Assembly (NCBI RefSeq): GCF_003576475.1
Contig: NZ_QWGR01000026.1
Coordinates: 1 to 38,169 of the forward strand
DNA from: Maribellus luteus
GTDB taxonomy: Bacteria; Bacteroidota; Bacteroidia; Bacteroidales; Prolixibacteraceae
DNA length: 38,169 nt
Direction: 5' to 3'
The notes beneath the pieces were generated by a model, which was not told the origin of the DNA, searched no databases, and saw only the letters and a list, made by a program, of their open reading frames with translations. Shown here piece after piece: positions 1-8,361 of the stretch (its first letter is position 1; each line of letters starts with the position of its first letter). The position numbers and the translations under genes were made by a program.

Positions 1-1
1 G

Positions 2-85
2 GAAAACGGCGTTTTTTACATTCCGTCTCAGTCTCCGGTATCAACACCGCTTGAGCGAAACATTTGGACAGGAAACAATCAATAG
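2..85 (+). CDS. C-terminal end of an unidentified protein (partial)
   Basis: An open frame runs from the window edge to a TAG at 83-85 and gives about 27 residues, beginning ENGVFYIPSQSP and ending in NIWTGNNQ. It stops 36 bases before the next gene on the same strand, so the two could be cotranscribed. The other plus frame across this stretch stops near base 54. The piece is too short to assign to a family. It has the aromatic and proline-rich look of the tail of an exported Bacteroidota protein, but that is only an impression. Confidence 0.5.
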   Translation, partial: ENGVFYIPSQSPVSTPLERNIWTGNNQ

Positions 86-121
86 GATATCATTGACTTT
101 TTAATCATTAATAAATATAGA

Positions 122-1696
122 ATGAGAAATTTATTGATTATCGCAGTTCTAGCGTTTTTTGTTGTATCTGCGGGATGTCGCCCGGAAAGTAAATCTGAAG
201 CCCCTACAGGTTTTGCAAATAAGGAAAAGATCCGAATCTCAAAGAAGGTGCTGGAGGATAAAATTAAAGGAGGCTGGGCAGGACAAGTAATCGGTTGTAC
301 CTATGGCGGGATAACAGAGTTTAAATGGCTCGGCTCTTTTATCAACGATAAAGTGCCCATCCCCTGGGATGAAAACCAGATCGAGTTTTGGTACAATCAG
401 TTCCCGGGCCTATACGACGACATTTACATGGATCTTACATTTGTGTCTGTTTTTGAAAAGCACGGTCTGGAAGCATCCGATACCTTGCATGCTTTGGCCT
501 TTGCTAATGCAGCATATCCGATATGGCATGCCAACCTGGCTGCACGATACAACATCCTTAACGGGATCATGCCTCCGCTATCGGGGCATTACTTCAATAA
601 CCCGCATGCCGATGATATCGATTTCCAGATTGAATCGGACTTTGCCGGGTTGATGTCGCCGGGACTTATCAATGCGTCTTCCGAAATTTGCGACCGCGTC
701 GGACACATCATGAATTATGGTGATGGATGGTACGGCGGCGTTTTCGTCGCTGGAATGTATACCCAGGCTTTTATTTCCGATGACATCAAATTTGTTGTTA
801 GCGAGGCATTGAAAGCAATTCCGGAGGAAAGTCGTTTTTCCCAGATGATTAACGATGTGATTCAATGGCACCAGATGTATCCCAACGACTGGAAACAAAC
901 CTGGTTCGAGATTCAAAAAAAATGGTCTTTTGAGAAAGGTTGTCCCGACGGGGTCTTTAATGCTTTCAATATCGATGCAAGCATTAATGCTGCATACATT
1001 GTTCTGGGACTGCTATATGGGGATGGAGATTACGGAAAAACCATTGATATCAGCACCCGCGCGGGACAGGACTCGGATTGCAATCCATCTAATGCCGCAG
1101 GTGTTCTGGGAACCATGCTTGGTTTCAGCAATATCCCCTCGTATTGGTTACAAGGACTGGATCGTGTTGAAAACCGGAATTTTAGCTTTACCGAAGTGTC
1201 ACTCAACGATGTTTATGGACTCAGCTACGGTCAGGCATTAAAAATGATCGAGAAGCATGGTGGAAGTATTCAGGGCGATACCGTGGAAATCGTATATCAG
1301 AAAGTGGAACCCGTAAAGCTGGAGCAGTCTTTCGATAATTTATCTCCTCTTCAACGGGTTTCCTACCAATGGCCCATGGCTGGAAAGAAGATTGATGGTG
1401 TAGAAAAAGAATATGAACTTGGATTTGTAGGAGCAGGGATTGTTTTCAGCGGGTACGCTGTAAAAACAGATCAAAAGTTACCTGATTACATTGTGAAACT
1501 AGATGTTTTTGTCGATGGACAACTGGCAGAACAGGTTTCATTACCAACCAATACATTGATCCAAAAAACAAATATTTATTGGAACTATCGCTTGACACAA
1601 GGAGATCATACCGTTAAAATGGTGGCTGCCGATGTTCCTTCCGGATACCGGGTGGATATATATTCTGCCCTAATTTATTCGGAAGAAAAGAAATAA
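122..1696 (+). CDS. Exported ADP-ribosylglycohydrolase-family lipoprotein
   Basis: The 524-residue product starts with a lipoprotein signal peptide (hydrophobic residues 4-17, lipobox VSAGC), so it should be membrane-anchored outside the cytoplasm. The body matches the ADP-ribosylglycohydrolase (ARH/DraG-like) fold: KIKGGWAGQVIGCTYGG near residue 50, an acidic metal-site motif YDDIYMDLTF near residue 98, and the late acidic motif AGQDSDCNPSNAAG near residue 315. These acidic clusters correspond to the two-metal site of the family. About 130 further residues form a beta-rich C-terminal domain that I do not recognise. Family members cleave ADP-ribose N- or O-glycosidic bonds, but secreted Bacteroidota versions often sit near sugar-utilisation genes and may act on other glycosides. 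The substrate is unknown. It precedes a gene-poor zone and is probably not part of the operon starting at 2960. Confidence 0.85.
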   Translation: MRNLLIIAVLAFFVVSAGCRPESKSEAPTGFANKEKIRISKKVLEDKIKGGWAGQVIGCTYGGITEFKWLGSFINDKVPIPWDENQIEFWYNQFPGLYDDIYMDLTFVSVFEKHGLEASDTLHALAFANAAYPIWHANLAARYNILNGIMPPLSGHYFNNPHADDIDFQIESDFAGLMSPGLINASSEICDRVGHIMNYGDGWYGGVFVAGMYTQAFISDDIKFVVSEALKAIPEESRFSQMINDVIQWHQMYPNDWKQTWFEIQKKWSFEKGCPDGVFNAFNIDASINAAYIVLGLLYGDGDYGKTIDISTRAGQDSDCNPSNAAGVLGTMLGFSNIPSYWLQGLDRVENRNFSFTEVSLNDVYGLSYGQALKMIEKHGGSIQGDTVEIVYQKVEPVKLEQSFDNLSPLQRVSYQWPMAGKKIDGVEKEYELGFVGAGIVFSGYAVKTDQKLPDYIVKLDVFVDGQLAEQVSLPTNTLIQKTNIYWNYRLTQGDHTVKMVAADVPSGYRVDIYSALIYSEEKK

Positions 1697-1884
1697 ACCT
1701 ACTCTCTTAATAAATCAACAACTTGTATGGCTATACTTTAATATAAGATATCCACAAGTAACAAAATCTATCGACTTAATTGTCATTCGATTTTGTTTTT
1801 CAAGAAAACCCCTCAATGGTATGAACCAACTCTTTGGCAACGCAAGCTGCTCGATTTCCCTCCTAAACCTGATATTTTGTACAA

Positions 1885-1914
1885 CCACCGGGATATTCCC
1901 ACACATCCCGGTGG
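1885..1914. other. Perfect 10-bp inverted repeat (hairpin)
   Basis: CCACCGGGAT at 1885-1894 is perfectly complementary to ATCCCGGTGG at 1905-1914, with a 10-base loop. The stem is GC-rich in an AT-rich surround, so it should fold stably. No T-tract follows on either strand, so a classical intrinsic terminator is not supported. It could still end or stabilise the transcript of the gene that stops at 1696. Confidence 0.55.
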
Positions 1915-1958
1915 CTAAACACAAAAACAGCCATAACCCCTACCCCTCATCGCCTTCA

Positions 1959-2273
1959 GCGATTTTCGCTTTAGGGTAGAATCATCATCTTTCGCCAGAT
2001 GATCATGCCCTTCCATAAGACAGCCCTTATCTTATTCCAGAGAACGTCTCTCTGGCGGGGTAGAATCTTCATCTTATGCCAGATAGCCTCCATCGGGCGG
2101 GGTAGAATGATTCTCTGATGGAAGATGGTCTTCATCTGATACAAGAGAAAGGCTTTCGGGCGGGATGGAGACATGATCTTCTATAAGAAAGCTTTCGTCG
2201 TTTAAAAGATGGCCCTTATCGGGAAGGAGAGAATCCCTCTCTGATATAAGATGGCTTTCCTCTTTTTATCCTG
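1959..2273. repeat. Degenerate tandem repeat in strict 21-bp phase
   Basis: Cutting the plus strand every 21 bases from 1959 gives about 15 related units with no insertion or deletion, for example AATCTTCATCTTATGCCAGAT (2064-2084) and GGTCTTCATCTGATACAAGAG (2127-2147). A second unit type ends in GGCGGGGTAG or similar (2043-2063, 2085-2105, 2148-2168). Read on the minus strand the units are heptapeptides such as IFHQRII, IWHKMKI and LPRPMEA in one frame, but that frame is broken by stops in the units at 2190-2210, 2169-2189 and 1959-1979. It is either a decayed repeat-protein gene or a noncoding minisatellite. The first and last units are the weakest. Confidence 0.7.
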
Positions 2274-2380
2274 ACACCTGGGATTCTGTTTGGGAAGGAT
2301 GGGACAACCTCTTGGTATTTTTATTACTTTCTTTTCAATGTTGCAACTTAAAACGTTTGCCCAATAAATTACAGGAAATG

Positions 2381-2497
2381 TTACTTCCACCCGCCGCCTA
2401 ATGCATGATACAGGTTTACCACAGCAGTTAGCTGTTGTATGTGGTCGTTCACATTGCTTAACCGGGCATTTAAAACTTCGGAGTAAATTGCCAAATC
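2381..2497 (-). pseudogene. Decayed 3' end of an RND outer-membrane-factor gene
   Basis: On the minus strand this stretch encodes the same C-terminus as the intact outer membrane factor at 28737-30119: SNVNDHIQQLTAVVNLYHAL then GGGWK and stop, with only a few base differences. Relative to the intact gene it lacks 21 bases. The intact gene carries GGGCATTTA at 28820-28828 and again at 28841-28849, and this copy has a single GGGCATTTA at 2464-2472, which is the signature of deletion between direct repeats. Homology fades beyond about 2497. Weak family-like residues (LRFVKVRY) can be read further upstream to about 2590, but that is uncertain. No promoter or start was found, so this is a remnant. 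Confidence 0.85.
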
Positions 2498-2533
2498 AGT
2501 GAGGAAAAAACAAGCTGTCTGTTTTATTCGGAT

Positions 2534-2836
2534 ATGATACTGGATGTATCTTACCTTGACGAAGCGAAGCTGTTGCAGGAAGAGTTGCATGCCGCCGAAA
2601 TGAACCAGTCGTCGAATGCGAAAACGATTATTTTGCACAAGCTATGGGGTGAGCTGGAAGCGGGTTTTAGTCGTGGTGGACACGAGCGGCTGCACGATCT
2701 CAAGCACATGGCCGACGGAGCAATGTCTATATTAATTCGGAACCGCCGCACGAAACACATCGAAATGGGGCAGCCTGTTCGGGTTGGTAGTTTAACCTGT
2801 TTGCAGCCTCGAGCTAAACGAATTGTAAAACCTTAA
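2534..2836 (+). other. Questionable 100-codon open frame, unrecognised
   Basis: An ATG at 2534 opens a 100-residue frame rich in charged residues (LDEAKLLQEELHAAEMNQ, then GHERLHDLKHMADG). The base composition is more GC-rich than the surroundings. I recognise no domain. It overlaps a minus-strand frame of similar quality and begins just beside the outer-membrane-factor remnant, so it may be part of a decayed gene. I give it low weight as a functional gene. Confidence 0.2.
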
Positions 2837-2959
2837 TTTTCATACAGAAAGAGTCGGTCAGATGGACTGTTTTTTTTCTCGAAGGGAGAGAAATGTAATT
2901 TGCAGGAAAATCGTCCGATCATATTCCTGCTTATTTTTTCTATATTCGTATCTGAAATT

Positions 2960-3544
2960 ATGGCAATAAACGAACCGGAATCTGACTCCAAACTTGTGGA
3001 AAAACTCAAAAAGGGTGATTTGGATGCTTTTGACCAAATATTTCTGAAATACGGAGACAGATTGTTTGGGTTTACCTTAAAATATCTAAAATCAAAAGAA
3101 GAGACAGAAGGGCTTGTTCAGGACGTTTTTTTGAAAATTTGGGAGAATCGGAAGAATCTGAAAAAAGAATCGTCTCTTAAATCCTATCTATTTACCATCG
3201 CTTACCATGAAATATGTCAAGTTTTCCGGAAAAAACAGATACATGAAAAGTTTCTGAAAGAAAGTTCAGTCACAAATAACTGGACAGTAAATATGGAGGA
3301 GCAGTTAGAATATAAAGCGACACTTGAACAAATAGATAAGCTTATTGCCCAGTTACCCGAAAAGCAGCGAATCATTTTTATAAAAAGCAGAAAAGAAGGA
3401 AAAAGCACTAAAGAAATTTCTGTTGAGATGGGGCTGGCTCCCGGGACAATAGACAACCAGATATCGGCGGCATTAAAATTCCTTCGCCAGCAAATTTCAG
3501 AAAACAATTTTGCTCTATTACTCTTCATTTCTGTTTTTGTATAG
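2960..3544 (+). CDS. ECF RNA polymerase sigma-70 factor (FecI-like)
   Basis: The 194-residue product has sigma region 2 (FDQIFLKYGDRLFGF to VQDVFLKIWENRK, about residues 24-68) and region 4 with a helix-turn-helix (LPEKQRIIFIKSRKEG to TIDNQISAALKFL, about residues 128-175). It ends in the hydrophobic tail FALLLFISVFV, often seen in the Bacteroidota sigma-70 expansion family. I chose the ATG at 2960. A TTG at 2900 is in frame but would add a 20-residue hydrophobic leader not expected in this family, and 194 residues is the usual length. It is followed by a FecR gene and a SusC gene with an STN domain, the standard arrangement for trans-envelope signalling. It probably drives the locus downstream and perhaps itself. 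Confidence 0.93.
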   Translation: MAINEPESDSKLVEKLKKGDLDAFDQIFLKYGDRLFGFTLKYLKSKEETEGLVQDVFLKIWENRKNLKKESSLKSYLFTIAYHEICQVFRKKQIHEKFLKESSVTNNWTVNMEEQLEYKATLEQIDKLIAQLPEKQRIIFIKSRKEGKSTKEISVEMGLAPGTIDNQISAALKFLRQQISENNFALLLFISVFV

Positions 3545-3748
3545 AGCGGAGAGTAGTCTGTAAGTGTCACTTTATAAGCTATATGGAGGTGTTGTGCTAG
3601 GTGACAATGAAAAAAGTTCATTCTTTTTCGTGAGAATTTTGTTAGAAAATCATATTACTTATAAAGAGATGAGAAAATCTTTATTGCATAGGTAGCTTAG
3701 TATGGTTTGGATCTTCATTTAGTTGAAAGAAGATTTAAAAGAAGAGGA

Positions 3749-4798
3749 ATGATTAGTAAAACAGATATAGATAAACTGCAACGTTTCAGCAGGGGGATTT
3801 CCAATGCTGAAGAAGAAAAATATGTTTATACTCTTTTCGCAGAAAATGAAAAGAGCAGAGAATTCAAGAAATATTTACAACAGGAATTCAATGAATACCT
3901 GATAAGTAACCCCGAAGAAAATCATAATCTTTCATATTTGCTCGACCGCATACATCACAGGATCAATAAGCGAAATAGTCAAAAAAGAGATACGGTAGTC
4001 AGAAAGATTTATCGATGGTATTCGGTGGGCGCTGCTATTTTGTTATTACCGGTTTTGCTGGCAGGCATATTATGGTTCACTGTTTACAATAAGGAAGAAG
4101 TAACAATACAGGAAGCCTCAGTAACTTCAACGCTTTTGGCTCCGTTAGGATCGCGTATAAGCTTTTTTTTGCCTGACGGTACACAAGGATGGTTAAACAG
4201 TGGTTCGTCATTGGAATACAGTCTGCCCTTCAGTAACAATCGACAAATTACTGTAAATGGTGAAGCCTGGTTCGATGTGGCGCACGACAAAGAACATCCG
4301 TTTGAAGTAACCTTAGGAGACTCAAAAGTGAAAGTATTGGGGACAAAATTTAACCTGAGCGCATACCCTGAAGAAAAATATCTTGAAGTGGTTCTGGAAG
4401 AAGGGAAAGTGGAATTTATTACGCCCGGGCTTTCATCCGGAATTGTGATGAACCCCAATGAACGTTTGGTATTGAACGAAGGTGCAATCAATATAAATGT
4501 AACAAATACTTCAAAATATTCCTCATGGAGAGATGGGAAACTGGTTTTCAGAGGCGATTCAATGGATGAAGTGGCAAGGCGTATTGCCCGTTGGTACAAT
4601 GTAGATGTAGATGTAGCCGACGAAGAGCTTAATAAGTATACGTTCAGGGGGATGTTCCAGGACGATTCGTTAGAAGAAGTGGTACATTACATTAGTATGA
4701 CTTCGCCTATTGATTACCGGATCGTCGAAAGGAAACAACTGGATGATGGTACAATTCAGAAAAAGAAGGTAGTGTTATATCAGAAAAATATGGAATAA
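3749..4798 (+). CDS. FecR-family anti-sigma factor
   Basis: The 349-residue product has a cytoplasmic N-terminal sigma-binding part (about 1-85), one membrane segment (AAILLLPVLLAGILWF, about 99-115), a periplasmic FecR domain (LPDGTQGWLNSGSSLEY, then GEAWFDVAHDKEHPFEV), and a C-terminal DUF4974-type domain containing FRGDSMDEVARRIARWYNV. I chose the ATG at 3749, which has a purine-rich AGAAGAGGA directly before it; a TTG at 3707 in the same frame looks less likely. It should hold the adjacent sigma factor inactive until the SusC STN domain signals ligand binding. The 204-base gap to the sigma gene holds no clear gene. Confidence 0.93.
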   Translation: MISKTDIDKLQRFSRGISNAEEEKYVYTLFAENEKSREFKKYLQQEFNEYLISNPEENHNLSYLLDRIHHRINKRNSQKRDTVVRKIYRWYSVGAAILLLPVLLAGILWFTVYNKEEVTIQEASVTSTLLAPLGSRISFFLPDGTQGWLNSGSSLEYSLPFSNNRQITVNGEAWFDVAHDKEHPFEVTLGDSKVKVLGTKFNLSAYPEEKYLEVVLEEGKVEFITPGLSSGIVMNPNERLVLNEGAININVTNTSKYSSWRDGKLVFRGDSMDEVARRIARWYNVDVDVADEELNKYTFRGMFQDDSLEEVVHYISMTSPIDYRIVERKQLDDGTIQKKKVVLYQKNME

Positions 4799-4854
4799 TC
4801 TAATTAATACCTAAAGAATATGAAATTTCGCGATGGCCCATAGCTAAACAAAAA

Positions 4855-4880
4855 AAGGAAATCGCAGCAACGATTTCCTT
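4855..4880. other. Perfect 10-bp hairpin ahead of susC
   Basis: AAGGAAATCG at 4855-4864 pairs exactly with CGATTTCCTT at 4871-4880 around a 6-base loop. On the plus strand the stem is followed by A residues, not T, so it is not a plus-strand intrinsic terminator. Read on the minus strand it is followed by a run of T and fits an intrinsic terminator, although no minus-strand gene ends here. It may instead lie in the susC leader or separate the anti-sigma gene from susC. Confidence 0.5.
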
Positions 4881-4929
4881 CAAAAAAAACTTCTGAATTT
4901 TTTTTTTAAACGTTTATTAGTACAAACTT

Positions 4930-7900
4930 ATGAAAAAATCTAACATTTTTCATGAATGTGTAAATCACATTCTTTTAAAAATATTGAGGATTATGAGAAT
5001 CACAATTTATCTACTTCTCGTTTCTATCCTTCAAACATTTGCCAATGACGGTTATTCTCAAAAAACAAGACTATCGCTTGATTTTACTAAAACAAAACTT
5101 CTTGATGTATTAGATGAAATAGAGGAGCGTTCAGAATTCTATTTAGTATACAACGAAAAACTAATTAATACTGATCAGGAAGTATCTATTGTCGTAAACA
5201 ATCAGAGAATTGATGAGATTCTTGACGAGTTATTGAGGGGAACAGATATTGTTTATACGATTACCGATCGTAAAATTATCTTGGCGCCTGCATTAGTTTC
5301 AAAAAGCTTTCAACAACAGTTCGTTTCGGGAAGAGTAACAGATCGGTCTAACCTTCCGTTACCCGGAGTAACGATTATGGTTAAAGGGACATCGCAGGGA
5401 ACAGTTACGGATTTCAAAGGAGATTATACCATAAATGATGTGCCGGAAGGAGGTATACTTGTGTTCTCTTTCGTGGGTATGGTGACACAGGAAGTTGTAG
5501 TCGGAAACCAATCGCAGATTAATATTGCAATGGTTGCAGATGCAATTGGGATTGAAGAAGTTGTTGCGATTGGCTATGGTACATTGAAAAAGAGTGATAT
5601 TACAGGTTCGGTTAGCTCTGTCCGAGGCGAAGACCTTACTCAAATGCCCATGCAGCGAGTTGATCAGGCTTTGCAGGGACGGGCCTCAGGGGTGTTGGTG
5701 CTGAATACAGCTGGTGCACCTGGGGCTGAAACAACAATTCGTGTTCGGGGCATGAACTCAATCAACGGCGGCAATAATGCACTGGTTGTAATTGATGGGC
5801 TGCAAGGGGGAAACTTAAATTCGTTGAACCCTAATGACATTGAATCGATGGAGATTTTAAAGGATGCTTCGGCTACTGCTATTTATGGAGCAAGAGGAGC
5901 GAATGGGGTTATCCTGATTACTACCAAAAGCGGGAAAAAGGGAAAGCCGGTAATTAGCTACAATTATAGTTATGGGATTCAGTCAATAAGGGACAAGTTG
6001 GATTTGATGGGAGCAGCGGATTATGCACGCACCCGGAATGCATGGCGGGCAACTCAAAATGCTTCAGGAACACCAAGTCCGATTTTCACAGACGAAGAAA
6101 TTACCGGTTTCGAACTTAATGGAGGAACAGATTGGCAGGATGAAATTTATAGGGTAGCACCCATTCAAAATCATCAGCTTTCTCTGGGTGGAGGAACGGA
6201 AAACATGACTTACATGGTTTCTGGAGCTTATCTTGATCAGGAAGGGATTCTGCTGAATTCGGAATACAAACGTTTCAACTTGCGGGTGAATTTGAGTGCC
6301 GAAATCAGTGAAAAGTTGCACTTTGGATTGAATTGGGATGGCGCCAAAGAGACGGGAAGTTCACCTCCTTATGGAGGAGGATCAGCTCTTAGTTTTTTGG
6401 GGCAAGCGGTAAATATTGCTCCGCGCTGGGATCCTACAACGCCTCCGTATGATGAGAACGGGAATTACAATCGCCACCCGGTAGGATACGGTGCTTTTGA
6501 TACCTGGAATCCATTGGCGGCAGCGGTAGAGCCAGATATTAAGAATAATACTGTTCGAAACAATCTCAACACATTCCTCGAATATGAAATTATTCAGGGA
6601 TTGAAATTGAAAGTTACAGGAGGAGCTACCGTTCGAAATATCCATAACAAAAGTTATTACAACAGCTTGACATGGGAAGGAAAACCTGTTGGTGGAAAAT
6701 TAGGCTATGGTACACTTCATTCCAGCGTGTTTACCCGCTATCAAAACTCAAATATTTTAACCTATTCGAATAACTGGAATCGAGTTCACGATTTAACAAT
6801 TGTTGGAGTTGGCGAACAGCAATTTGAGAAGTTGGAAGATTTTGGGTTGGTCGCATCTAAATTCACAGTGGACCAAACTGGAATTAATGATTTAGGTGGA
6901 GCAGATCAAATTTCAGAAAAATACTCGCATTTGGAAGAGCGGGTGATTAATTCTTTTTTAGGTAGAATCAACTATGCTTATGCCAACAAATATTTACTGA
7001 CAGCCACCTACCGTGCCGACGGTTCTTCGGTTTTCGGTGACAACAATAAATGGGGCTATTTTCCGTCGGTTTCATTGGCGTGGAGAGGTTCCGAAGAATC
7101 TTTCATCAAAGATTGGAGCTTGTTCTCCAACCTGAAACTAAGAGGGAGCTGGGGAATTACCGGTAATCAGGCAATCAGCCCGTACCAAACAATTGCCTCG
7201 ATGGAATCTGGTTTTAATTATCCTTACAATGGAGGAAGCTCAACTAACCTGGGATTTCGTATTGCCGGTGCTCAAAACCCCAATTTAAAATGGGAAAGCA
7301 CTGAGCAGTTGAACTTCGGTATCGATGTCGGTCTCTTTGATAGTCGGATAAATGCTACTGTTGATTGGTATAAAAAGACAACTGAAGACCTGTTGCTTAA
7401 TCGGACACTTCCGAGTTACACGGGATTGAGAAGTGTTATCGACAATGTTGGATCGGTTGAAAACAAAGGAGTTGAGATTGCCTTGACAGGAGATCCCTTG
7501 GTTGGTGCATTTAAATGGAATACAGGAATTAATATTTCATGGAACCGCAACGAGGTTTTGGATTTAGGTGAGAATGATCGTTTGGAATTTAGAACCACTT
7601 ACGGCGGATATGGTCTCCGAAATGGTTTTATGCAGCTAAGAGTTGGTGAACCTTTTGGGCAAATGTATGGCTATGAAACTGTCGGAACCTGGAAACAGAG
7701 TGAAGCGGCTGAAGCAGCTAAGTTCGGCCAACTGCCCGGGGACATCAAGTATACAGATGTCAATAATGATGGTAAAATAACTCCAAGTGATATAAAAGCG
7801 ATTGGGAACTCAATACCTGATTTCATATTCGGTTTTACAAACCGTTTTTCTTACAAAGGATTCGAATTAACGGCTTTGATTCAAGGCTCTAAAGGAAATG

Positions 7901-8349
7901 ATATTTTCAATCAGGGAAGAATCCGACTTGAAGGAGGAGCTGAAGGAACCAGCGTTCGGTTGTTAGACCGTTGGACACCTGAGAATCAGGATACGGATGT
8001 GCCTGCTTTCATTGATGAGCAAACACGTTTGGATGCAGCTCTTGTAAGCACAATCCAATTGGGGCGCGGTGATGAGCAACGCTTGAGTCGTTGGGTAGAG
8101 GATGCTTCCTACATACGGTTGAAAAATATCACACTTGCCTATAATATTCCTTCTTCCCTATTGAACGAATGGGGGATTGGCCATTTGAAAGCTTATGTGA
8201 GTGCAACCAACTTAATCACGTTTACCAATTATTCAGGTTACGACCCTGAAGTGAGTTCATACAACAGTAATGATGCCCAGATTGGAGTTGATTTAAGCAA
8301 CTATCCAACGGCAAAAACATTCACTTTCGGAATCGATGTTTCATTCTAA
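4930..8349 (+). CDS. SusC/RagA-family TonB-linked outer membrane transporter with STN domain
   Basis: The 1139-residue product has an unusually long N-terminal leader; a second ATG at codon 22 (MRITIYLLLVSILQTFA) would give a more typical signal peptide, so the start is uncertain. Next come an STN secretin/TonB domain (about 50-120, TKLLDVLDEIEERSEFYLVY), a carboxypeptidase-D-like beta-sandwich (about 133-205, GRVTDRSNLPLPGVTIMVKG), a plug domain (GTLKKSDITGSVSSV to YGARGANGVILITTKSG) and a 22-strand-type barrel ending in the outer-membrane sorting residue F. With SusD it would import oligomeric ligands powered by TonB. The STN domain together with the upstream sigma/FecR genes indicates that it also senses the ligand. 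It is followed 12 bases later by susD. Confidence 0.96.
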   Translation: MKKSNIFHECVNHILLKILRIMRITIYLLLVSILQTFANDGYSQKTRLSLDFTKTKLLDVLDEIEERSEFYLVYNEKLINTDQEVSIVVNNQRIDEILDELLRGTDIVYTITDRKIILAPALVSKSFQQQFVSGRVTDRSNLPLPGVTIMVKGTSQGTVTDFKGDYTINDVPEGGILVFSFVGMVTQEVVVGNQSQINIAMVADAIGIEEVVAIGYGTLKKSDITGSVSSVRGEDLTQMPMQRVDQALQGRASGVLVLNTAGAPGAETTIRVRGMNSINGGNNALVVIDGLQGGNLNSLNPNDIESMEILKDASATAIYGARGANGVILITTKSGKKGKPVISYNYSYGIQSIRDKLDLMGAADYARTRNAWRATQNASGTPSPIFTDEEITGFELNGGTDWQDEIYRVAPIQNHQLSLGGGTENMTYMVSGAYLDQEGILLNSEYKRFNLRVNLSAEISEKLHFGLNWDGAKETGSSPPYGGGSALSFLGQAVNIAPRWDPTTPPYDENGNYNRHPVGYGAFDTWNPLAAAVEPDIKNNTVRNNLNTFLEYEIIQGLKLKVTGGATVRNIHNKSYYNSLTWEGKPVGGKLGYGTLHSSVFTRYQNSNILTYSNNWNRVHDLTIVGVGEQQFEKLEDFGLVASKFTVDQTGINDLGGADQISEKYSHLEERVINSFLGRINYAYANKYLLTATYRADGSSVFGDNNKWGYFPSVSLAWRGSEESFIKDWSLFSNLKLRGSWGITGNQAISPYQTIASMESGFNYPYNGGSSTNLGFRIAGAQNPNLKWESTEQLNFGIDVGLFDSRINATVDWYKKTTEDLLLNRTLPSYTGLRSVIDNVGSVENKGVEIALTGDPLVGAFKWNTGINISWNRNEVLDLGENDRLEFRTTYGGYGLRNGFMQLRVGEPFGQMYGYETVGTWKQSEAAEAAKFGQLPGDIKYTDVNNDGKITPSDIKAIGNSIPDFIFGFTNRFSYKGFELTALIQGSKGNDIFNQGRIRLEGGAEGTSVRLLDRWTPENQDTDVPAFIDEQTRLDAALVSTIQLGRGDEQRLSRWVEDASYIRLKNITLAYNIPSSLLNEWGIGHLKAYVSATNLITFTNYSGYDPEVSSYNSNDAQIGVDLSNYPTAKTFTFGIDVSF

Positions 8350-8361
8350 AACAGAAAAACC

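Larger units (their letters stand above)
1697..2959. other. Gene-poor scar region between two operons
   Basis: About 1.26 kb without a convincing intact gene. From 1697 to 1884 I see nothing definable. It then holds a hairpin at 1885-1914, a 21-bp-phased degenerate repeat at 1959-2273, and a decayed copy of an outer-membrane-factor 3' end at 2381-2497. At 2534-2836 there is a questionable open frame, and after that a short AT-rich stretch leading to the sigma factor. Short frames on both strands across 1715-2640 have atypical composition or overlap the repeat. The mixture of fragments suggests past recombination or gene decay. Confidence 0.7.

Noticed and set aside
1715-1924. Minus-strand 69-codon open frame
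   Set aside because: It spans the perfect hairpin at 1885-1914, has no recognisable domain and no plausible promoter.
1959-2273. CRISPR array
   Set aside because: Units are contiguous, with no unique spacers and no conserved repeat, and no cas genes are present.
3217-3621. Minus-strand 134-codon frame over the sigma gene
   Set aside because: It is antisense to the well-supported sigma region 4, and its residues look like a frame shadow.
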